Shown: positions 7,946-12,541 of the stretch, in pieces
Layout of the letters: every line of letters begins with the position of its first letter
How positions within the stretch are numbered: the stretch's first letter is position 1
Position numbers and translations under genes: made by a program
The notes under the pieces: generated by a model
What the model was told of the DNA's origin: nothing
Database searches by the model: none
Seen by the model: only the letters and a program-made list of their open reading frames with translations
NCBI GenBank assembly: GCA_903924805.1
Contig: CAIYCZ010000067.1
Span: forward strand, 1-12,541
Direction: 5' to 3'
Length of the DNA: 12,541 nucleotides
DNA from: an uncultured delta proteobacterium
Lineage (GTDB): Bacteria > Desulfobacterota > WTBG01 > CAIYCZ01

Positions 7946-7979
7946 GCTACCCGAAGAAATGAAATTTTCATCAGGTAGC
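7946..7979 (-). promoter_or_regulatory. Hairpin in the 5' leader of the KKKPAA peptide gene
   Basis: GCTACC (7979-7974 on the minus strand) pairs with GGTAGC (7951-7946). The loop holds a second short inverted repeat, ATGAAA / TTTCAT. The hairpin lies within the proposed leader of about 90 nt, 24 nt before the ribosome-binding site. I do not recognise it as a known riboswitch. It may stabilise the messenger or tune translation. Confidence 0.4.
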
Positions 7980-8001
7980 CATATCTAGTATTAACTTTAT
8001 A

Positions 8002-8028
8002 CTTATACTCCAATATATAGTATGTCAA
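8002..8028 (-). promoter_or_regulatory. Candidate promoter of the KKKPAA peptide gene
   Basis: A consensus TTGACA (8028-8023) is preceded by a run of eight A (UP-element-like). TATAAG (8007-8002) follows at 15 nt; a 17-nt spacing would give only TAAGTA. The start would fall near 7995, giving a short transcript of roughly 220-230 nt ending at the terminator at 7760-7811. Between this promoter and the upstream gene's stop (8029-8072) there is only A/T-rich sequence and no clear terminator, so readthrough from the transglycosylase gene is also possible. Confidence 0.55.
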
Positions 8029-8072
8029 GTATTTTTTTTACTTAAATGAAAAAAATTTTTAAAATTTTTTTC

Positions 8073-9557
8073 TCAGATCATTTTGTCTTTTTTAAGCAGT
8101 AGCTTCAACTCGATACCAGGATGAATCCTGTCGCCTCTTAAGTTGTTCCATTTTTTAATGTGGTCAGGATGCAGATTATATGAGCGTGCAATGCCCCAGA
8201 GCGTATCTCCTGGTGCAACGCGGTAAATAACTTTTTTAAAGCCGTCTTCTTCTGCCGTTTCAGTTCCTGCGCCGGAGGCATTACGCTCCCCTGTCTGACT
8301 TTCATCCCGCTGTGCGGCATGGGGAGCAGCTCCCGCGTCAGATGGAATCAGCAGGGTGTCCCCCTCTCTCAAGGTATGCGGATTTTTTATCTCATTGTGT
8401 GCAAGAAGAGCTTTTTCTGATATGCCGTACCTGCGTGCTATCTGCTTGAATGTTTCTCCCTTCTTTATGGTGTGCTGGGCACGAGCAGCTTGTGACGCCG
8501 GGGAATGTTCTGCACCGGCTATTTGAAAACGCTCCGTAGTCCCCTTGGGAATATGCAAGGGATAGTCAGCGTAGTCAGGCGGCGTGCAATTTCTTTTTAA
8601 CGCTGGGTTGAGCTGTTTAATCTCGCTCATGCTGGAGCCGCAGTACTGTGCAACTACTTTCAGGTCAGTGGCCGTGTCGACGCTGACCGTATCATATGTA
8701 ACGGGCGTGCGGTAATTGAGAGACGTAAAACCATACGCACGGGGATTTTGTGCGATAATTACGGTCGCAATAAGCTGGGGAACAAAATTGATCGTTTCAC
8801 GCTTGAGATGTTTGCGCTTATTAATATCCCAGAATTCTTTGCTGCCGTTCTTGCAGAGCGCATTCCTGATATTTACTTCTCCCGCATTGTATGCGGCAAC
8901 AGCGAGGTGCCACGAGCCAAATTCTTTGTAAAGCTGTTTTAAATAGCACGCTGCTGCCTGGGTAGATTTTTCAAAGTCAAGCCGTTCATCAACCCACCGG
9001 TCAATGCGGAGGCCGCAGCGCCGGGCAGTTGATCGCATGAACTGCCACATCCCTGCTGCGTTATGTTTTGAATATGCTCTACTGTTAAAATCGCTTTCTA
9101 TCAAAGCAAGATAGGCAAGTTCACGGGGTATATTTTCACTGTCAAGCACCTCATATATATACGGCAAATAAGCGGTTGATTTTTCAAGGCTGGCGCTGAA
9201 ATCCTGCCGCTCCCTGGCCTGATAGTATTGCAGGTAGTGGTCTACCTGTTTGTTCCGCACCAGAGAAAACAGAGAGCTTTGTTCCAAAGAGTTATTCTGC
9301 TCATTGAGCAGAATAACCAGTTCTGTCAGCGTATCTTCAGGAGCCATATAGCAGAGCCGTCTCTCTGGGAGATACTCCGCAGCTAAAAAGAAGTCTTCGG
9401 TGAATGCAAACGCATGGATATCCTGAACCTCTTCACGAGCAGAAGGGACCGGTGATGGTAACAGAATTGCAGGAAGATTCTGATAGACGGTTTGACAGCC
9501 GTACAACAAAAAGAACATGCTGACTAAGAATAGCCTGATTCGTGCTTTCAAGGACAT
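8073..9557 (-). CDS. mltD: MltD-like membrane-bound lytic murein transglycosylase with LysM repeats
   Basis: The enzyme cleaves the MurNAc-GlcNAc bond of peptidoglycan with formation of 1,6-anhydroMurNAc. The 494-residue protein has a lipoprotein signal peptide, with basic residues followed by a hydrophobic stretch and lipobox LLYGC (Cys21), so it should be anchored in a membrane facing the periplasm. The SLT/GH23 domain covers about 130-275: catalytic Glu154 in ALIESDFNSRAYS, AAGMWQFM (167-174) and AVAAYNAGEVNIRNAL (219-234). A degenerate LysM-like segment (about 291-338) comes before two clear LysM domains (361-404 and 444-488), separated by a polar linker rich in Ala, Glu and Gly. The ATG has an ideal AAGGAGGG at 9570-9563. 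The gene lies under a c-di-AMP riboswitch, which ties cell-wall cleavage to that second messenger. The symbol rests on domain order; the family has several paralogues. Confidence 0.93.
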   Translation of the reverse strand: MSLKARIRLFLVSMFFLLYGCQTVYQNLPAILLPSPVPSAREEVQDIHAFAFTEDFFLAAEYLPERRLCYMAPEDTLTELVILLNEQNNSLEQSSLFSLVRNKQVDHYLQYYQARERQDFSASLEKSTAYLPYIYEVLDSENIPRELAYLALIESDFNSRAYSKHNAAGMWQFMRSTARRCGLRIDRWVDERLDFEKSTQAAACYLKQLYKEFGSWHLAVAAYNAGEVNIRNALCKNGSKEFWDINKRKHLKRETINFVPQLIATVIIAQNPRAYGFTSLNYRTPVTYDTVSVDTATDLKVVAQYCGSSMSEIKQLNPALKRNCTPPDYADYPLHIPKGTTERFQIAGAEHSPASQAARAQHTIKKGETFKQIARRYGISEKALLAHNEIKNPHTLREGDTLLIPSDAGAAPHAAQRDESQTGERNASGAGTETAEEDGFKKVIYRVAPGDTLWGIARSYNLHPDHIKKWNNLRGDRIHPGIELKLLLKKDKMI

Positions 9558-9826
9558 GGCTACCCTCCTTTTTTCATTAGTACGTGTTGCCGTGCGCTGT
9601 ACTGCAGCAAAAGGCCCCGCTGTTCATGCTTTATGCGCTGCAGAATACACTTCGTCTGCACATATGTCCCCATTTGGGCTTATGCAGGCAGAGCACGTTT
9701 ATGTTTTTTTAGGTGCTGCTTGTTAACTGATTATTACCGTTATTAGTTACTGAAATATTGGGGCAACAAAGGAGGTGAATAGACGTGTATGTACGTTTGT
9801 GTGGTGTCTCCCTAATTGCCTCCAAG
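9558..9826 (-). promoter_or_regulatory. Long leader between riboswitch aptamer and mltD-like gene
   Basis: About 270 nt separate the aptamer from the start codon. CTTGGAGGC (9826-9818), directly after the aptamer's closing stem, is complementary to aptamer loop bases ACCTCCAAG (9864-9856); GGAGG there can also pair with CCTCC at 9775-9771. A CTGCAGC / GCTGCAG stem (9643-9637 with 9608-9602) lies nearer the gene. No hairpin followed by a U run was found, so the switching mechanism is not evident. A 37-codon open frame (9673-9560) ends two bases before the gene's ATG, but it has no ribosome-binding site. The plus strand here holds no convincing gene. Confidence 0.6.
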
Positions 9827-9940
9827 AGCCTACGAGGTTAGCTGACGGGCTTGGGCTTGGAGGTGCCCTACCCTCTGGTCAAGAGAGATTCGCCCCATTA
9901 AATGGATTCCCCGCATCCGGCTGTGACGGATTTCGGCTAT
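9827..9940 (-). promoter_or_regulatory. Cyclic di-AMP riboswitch (ydaO/yuaA class) aptamer
   Basis: On the minus strand the hallmarks of this class appear in the right order. AGCCGAAATCCGTCACAGCC opens the element (from 9938), then GCGGGGAATCC and ATGGGGCGAATC, then a CTCT-TGACC-AGAG hairpin, then a GGGC / GCCC hairpin, and finally the highly conserved GCCCGTCAGCTAACCTCG followed by TAGGCT. P1 closes as AGCC (9938-9935) with GGCT (9830-9827). Such RNAs bind c-di-AMP, usually turn expression off when it is high, and typically control cell-wall hydrolases, potassium and osmolyte transport genes. The downstream gene here is a lytic transglycosylase with LysM domains, a fitting target. Identification is from recalled consensus; no covariance search was run. 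Confidence 0.92.
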
Positions 9941-9955
9941 CAATTAATGTATCAA

Positions 9956-9983
9956 ACTACATTATTTATTGAAACATTGTCAA
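9956..9983 (-). promoter_or_regulatory. Candidate promoter driving the riboswitch and mltD-like gene
   Basis: Consensus TTGACA (9983-9978) and TGTAGT (9961-9956, 4 of 6 matches) are 16 nt apart. The expected start near 9949 is about ten nt before the aptamer, as usual for riboswitch transcripts. An A-tract (TTAAAAAACAC) sits immediately upstream of the -35 box. Confidence 0.6.
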
Positions 9984-10111
9984 GTGTTTTTTAACTATGC
10001 GCAATCAACCATCAGCCATTTACCTTCACCCAAAAGAAAATGGTTGTGATTGATTGTTAAAAGTTCTGTGATTGTTTAAATAGACAAAGAGAGATACTCT
10101 TTCCTCTCCTG
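9984..10111. other. Spacer downstream of the aminotransferase gene with imperfect inverted repeats
   Basis: CAATCAACCAT (10002-10012) can pair with ATGGT-TG-TGATTG (10040-10052) with a two-base bulge and a 27-nt loop. AAAGAG / CTCTTT (10086-10091 with 10097-10102) makes a small hairpin just past the aminotransferase stop, followed on the minus strand by GTCTATTT. Either may end the aminotransferase transcript, but both are weak. No gene is seen here. Confidence 0.3.
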
Positions 10112-11293
10112 TTACGCTATATATTTGTCTGCGAGCTTTCTGAATCCTGGCAGCGCTCCCTCAATCACCCAGTCTTCCACACAGTAGGCAATACGCATAA
10201 ATCCCGGGCAACCAAATCCGCTTCCCGGCACGGTGAGAATTCTCTCCTGTTGCAGTTCTCTGACAAATTCAATATCGTTAAGGGGTGTCCTGGGGAACAG
10301 ATAAAAAGCCCCTTCAGGTCTGATAAAGCTGTACCCCATTTCTCTGAGGGCAGTGCAGAGAAGGTCACGCTTGCGCTGGTAAATTTTAATATCCACAGAT
10401 ATGCCCTGAAGGTGCTGCACCACGCGCTGTATGAAAGCCGGCGCATTCACAAACCCGAGTGTCCTGTTGCAGAAAATCAGGCCATTTAAAAGCTGATCCA
10501 GCGGTGCTGCCTCAGGATTGACAGCGATAAAGCCAAGCCGCTCCCCGGGTATGGAAAGGTCTTTAGAGTAGGAGGTTACCAGAATACTGTTTTTATAGGC
10601 GCTCAGGATGCTGGGAACTTTCACGCCGTCGTAGACAATTTTATTATAGGGTTCATCCGAGACAAGGTAAATTTCTTTGCCAAACTCCCGGGACTTTTTA
10701 TCAAGAATCTGTGCTAGTCCGCTGATAGACTTTTCATCATATACCCTCCCCGTAGGGTTGTTGGGAGAATTGATGAGGACCGCCTTGGTTTGTGGCGACA
10801 GGGCAGACTCTATCTCGTCCAAATCAAGAGAAAAATCATCCCTGGTTTTTACCAGCCGGCTGGTTCCATTATGATTATCAACATAAAAATTATATTCCAC
10901 AAAATAGGGCAGCGGTATTACCACCTCGTCGCTCTGATCAAGCAGGGTTTTCAGAACCACATTGAGAGCCCCGCCGGCGCCGCAGGTCATGATTATATGC
11001 CTGCCGAAAATTTCCTTTCCATGCTCTTCAGAAAGATATTCTGCAATAGCATCCCGTGTTTCAGCATACCCGGCATTTGACATGTAGCCGTGCTTGCCGG
11101 GAATTTTTTCACCGGCAATCCTCATAAAAACGTCATTAAATTTGTCTGGCGGCTCCAGGTTTGGGTTCCCGAGGCTGAAATCAAACACGTTTCTTTCGCC
11201 ATATTCTTTTTTGAGCGCAGCTCCCTCTTCAAACATCTTCCGTATCCAGGAAGCTTTTTCCATAAACTGCTGGATTTTTTTTGCAATAGCCAT
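10112..11293 (-). CDS. PLP-dependent aminotransferase, class I/II (aspartate-aminotransferase-like)
   Basis: The enzyme transfers an amino group between an amino acid and a 2-oxo acid through pyridoxal phosphate in the cytosol. Two adjacent ATGs exist, at 11296 and 11293. AAGGAG (11305-11300) is three nt from the first and six from the second, so I chose 11293, giving 393 residues. Numbering from 11296, the fold-type I landmarks are the PLP lysine Lys245 in SYSKDLSIPGERLG, Asn180 in SPNNPTG, Asp214 and Tyr217 in SDEPYNKIV, Arg253, and the carboxylate-binding Arg368 in FMRIAY. The N-terminal motif DFSLGNPNLEPP (39-50) is typical of the group. The exact substrate cannot be read; aspartate/oxaloacetate is the usual annotation for relatives. 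The gene is divergent from fmt and separate from the riboswitch unit downstream. Confidence 0.9.
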   Translation of the reverse strand: MAIAKKIQQFMEKASWIRKMFEEGAALKKEYGERNVFDFSLGNPNLEPPDKFNDVFMRIAGEKIPGKHGYMSNAGYAETRDAIAEYLSEEHGKEIFGRHIIMTCGAGGALNVVLKTLLDQSDEVVIPLPYFVEYNFYVDNHNGTSRLVKTRDDFSLDLDEIESALSPQTKAVLINSPNNPTGRVYDEKSISGLAQILDKKSREFGKEIYLVSDEPYNKIVYDGVKVPSILSAYKNSILVTSYSKDLSIPGERLGFIAVNPEAAPLDQLLNGLIFCNRTLGFVNAPAFIQRVVQHLQGISVDIKIYQRKRDLLCTALREMGYSFIRPEGAFYLFPRTPLNDIEFVRELQQERILTVPGSGFGCPGFMRIAYCVEDWVIEGALPGFRKLADKYIA

Positions 11294-11402
11294 CATTTTC
11301 TCCTTGAAAATAGCCCTGTGTGTATGCGGTGCAAAAGTTTTACCTAAAAAAGATTAATTGTAAAGCAAAAATAAATACTCCGGATGCGCGCAAAGCGAAC
11401 CC

Positions 11403-11430
11403 TTGATTATTCTGAAAATAGACGTATACT
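11403..11430 (+). promoter_or_regulatory. Candidate promoter of fmt
   Basis: TTGATT (11403-11408) and TATACT (11425-11430) are 16 nt apart, giving a start near 11437 and a leader of about 40 nt before the fmt GTG. The 185-nt divergent gap also holds A/T-rich sequence towards the aminotransferase gene, where no convincing minus-strand promoter was found. Confidence 0.5.
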
Positions 11431-11478
11431 TCCATCAGGCGAACTGATTTTATTATCGTGCAATGGAGGAATCAACCG

Positions 11479-12426
11479 GTGGAAAAACCACGCATCATTT
11501 TTATGGGCACTCCCCATTTTGCAGTACCGTCTTTACAAATGCTCATAGACCGCGCAGAAGAAATCATTGGCGTGGTAACACAGCCCGACCGGCCTGCGGG
11601 CAGAGGTCAGCAGGTAATCGCGCCTCCGGTAAAGGATCTGGCGCTGAAGAGCGGACTTCCCGTTTTTCAGCCGGTAAATGTCCGCACTGAGCAGTTTATA
11701 CACCAGGTGAAGACGCTTTCACCGGAGCTTATTGTGGTTGTTGCCTTCGGCCAGATACTCCCGCGTGCTGTTCTTGACATCCCTTGCTGCGGGTGTATAA
11801 ACGTACATGCATCACTCCTGCCCGCATATCGCGGAGCAGCGCCGATTAACTGGGTGCTCATAAACGGGGAAACCGAGACCGGTATTACCATAATGCTTCT
11901 TGACGAAGGAATGGATAGCGGGGACCTACTTCTTCAGGAAGCCCTTCCCATACTTCCTGCAGATACTGCGGCAACACTTCATGATTGGCTTGCCGATGAC
12001 GGCGCTCTGCTTCTGGGGAAGGCACTTGACCAGTTGCAGAACGGCGGCTGGAAAAGGATTCCCCAGGATCACGCGCACGCCACGTATGCACCTCTTCTGA
12101 AAAAAGAAGACGGATGCATTCAGTGGAATAAAAGCGCCAGACAAATCCATAATCAAATTCGTGGAATGAATCCGTGGCCTGGCAGCTTTACCTATGTCAG
12201 GGGAAAGCTTCTCAAAATTTATAATGCTGTGGTTGTTGAGACAGACCCGGGTATCACCCCGGGGAAAGTTACTTCAGTATCTGAACAGGGAATTACGGTG
12301 GCTGCTGGCAAGGGGGCATTGCTTATTAAGGAACTGCAGCTTGAAGGGAAAAAGAGGATGAGTGCGGAGGAGTTTATTAAAGGGCAGACAGTCAGGGAAG
12401 GAGATGAGTTCACATCTCATAGATAA
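11479..12426 (+). CDS. fmt: Methionyl-tRNA formyltransferase
   Basis: Fmt formylates initiator Met-tRNA with 10-formyltetrahydrofolate so that bacterial translation can start. I chose the GTG at 11479 because GGAGG (11465-11469) is nine nt before it and the protein then begins MEKPRIIFMGTPHFAVPSL, as in the family; the in-frame GTG at 11458 would add seven residues and has no ribosome-binding site. The product has 315 residues, the normal size. Seen are PDRPAGRG (36-43), the catalytic Asn108 and His110 in INVHASLLPAYRGAAPINW (107-125), and Asp146 in GMDSGDLLL, matching E. coli Asn106, His108 and Asp144. The C-terminal tRNA-binding domain covers about 205-310, with NQIRGMNPWPGSFTY (225-239). 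The common partner gene def is not adjacent in this window. Confidence 0.96.
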   Translation: MEKPRIIFMGTPHFAVPSLQMLIDRAEEIIGVVTQPDRPAGRGQQVIAPPVKDLALKSGLPVFQPVNVRTEQFIHQVKTLSPELIVVVAFGQILPRAVLDIPCCGCINVHASLLPAYRGAAPINWVLINGETETGITIMLLDEGMDSGDLLLQEALPILPADTAATLHDWLADDGALLLGKALDQLQNGGWKRIPQDHAHATYAPLLKKEDGCIQWNKSARQIHNQIRGMNPWPGSFTYVRGKLLKIYNAVVVETDPGITPGKVTSVSEQGITVAAGKGALLIKELQLEGKKRMSAEEFIKGQTVREGDEFTSHR

Positions 12427-12504
12427 AGAGGTTAATAGGTCAAGAGGCAAACAGGTGGAGATTTTCAACCTTTTCACCTTTTGGCCTTTTTACCCATTTG
12501 CCTT
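12427..12504. terminator. Pyrimidine-rich, terminator-like tail after fmt
   Basis: AGGCAAA (12445-12451) pairs with TTTGCCT (12497-12503), and inside it AGGTG (12453-12457) pairs with CACCT (12475-12479). TTTTAT follows the outer stem. The word CCTTTT occurs four times between 12469 and 12506. This could end the fmt transcript and a convergent one, but the stems are imperfect and widely spaced. Confidence 0.3.
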
Positions 12505-12541
12505 TTATACCAGTTTCTTCACCACTTCAACTGCAGAAACA
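12505..12541 (-). CDS. Possible C-terminal end of a convergent minus-strand gene
   Basis: Reading leftwards from the window edge, the frame gives VSAVEVVKKLV followed by TAA (12507-12505). The residues look like an ordinary helical protein end, and the position directly after a terminator-like tail fits a convergent gene. Eleven codons are too few to assign a family or exclude chance. Confidence 0.3.
   Translation of the reverse strand, partial: VSAVEVVKKLV

Noticed and set aside
7752..7988. Plus-strand open frame of 78 codons with FFFAAG repeats
   Set aside because: It is the antisense image of the KKKPAA codons, runs through the terminator, and has no promoter or ribosome-binding site. 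The minus-strand frame has all of these signals.
9602..9643. CTGCAGC / GCTGCAG stem in the mltD leader considered as a terminator
   Set aside because: The loop is 28 nt, CTGCAG is itself palindromic, and no U run follows on the minus strand.
9517..9726. Plus-strand open frame of 69 codons
   Set aside because: It overlaps the lipoprotein signal-peptide codons and the leader of the mltD-like gene in antisense and lacks a ribosome-binding site.
9775..9972. Plus-strand open frame starting at a GTG in AAAGGAGGTG
   Set aside because: It lies antisense to the c-di-AMP aptamer, whose conserved bases explain the sequence. The Shine-Dalgarno-like GGAGG overlaps the start codon, and the translation matches nothing I recognise.
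11458..11478. Upstream GTG as the fmt start
   Set aside because: It has no Shine-Dalgarno sequence, and it would place GGAGG inside the coding region; the GTG at 11479 has good spacing and fits the family's N-terminus.

Overview
The window (about 48% GC by eye) carries mostly housekeeping genes of a Gram-negative-type bacterium. The evidence for that is a Sec translocase SecF, a lipoprotein MltD-type lytic transglycosylase, and good Shine-Dalgarno and sigma70-like signals. No gene fixes the phylum. A CxxC-containing PAS kinase, a non-discriminating-type AspRS, a lactate-dehydrogenase-like Mdh, a c-di-AMP riboswitch and a tiny lysine/alanine/proline repeat protein together suggest an anaerobic Desulfobacterota-, Omnitrophota- or Planctomycetota-like lineage; that placement is inference only.

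Left part, plus strand (2-4906): the 3' end of secF, moeA and aspS are tightly spaced (15 and 18 nt gaps) and look like one operon. They are followed by a G-poor repeat-like spacer and then mdh. A palindrome separates mdh from the convergent histidine kinase gene.

Middle part, minus strand (4951-11293): four separate transcription units read leftwards. In order of transcription they are a class I/II aminotransferase; a promoter plus c-di-AMP (ydaO/yuaA) riboswitch and a leader of about 260 nt driving an mltD-like lytic transglycosylase with LysM repeats; a 25-residue KKKPAA-repeat peptide gene with its own promoter, structured leader and strong terminator; and an orphan soluble PAS-PAS-PAS-GAF histidine kinase whose promoter overlaps a perfect 16-bp palindrome.

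Right part, plus strand (11403-12426): fmt has its own promoter, divergent from the aminotransferase gene. It is followed by a pyrimidine-rich terminator-like tail and what may be the last codons of a convergent minus-strand gene.

The most interesting points are the c-di-AMP riboswitch placed over a peptidoglycan-cleaving enzyme and the tiny histone-H1-tail-like gene next to it. Both are read from promoters that share an A-tract followed by ACTTGACA. Metabolically, Mdh supplies oxaloacetate, the aminotransferase could make aspartate from it, and AspRS uses aspartate; these genes are not in one operon, so this link is only thematic.
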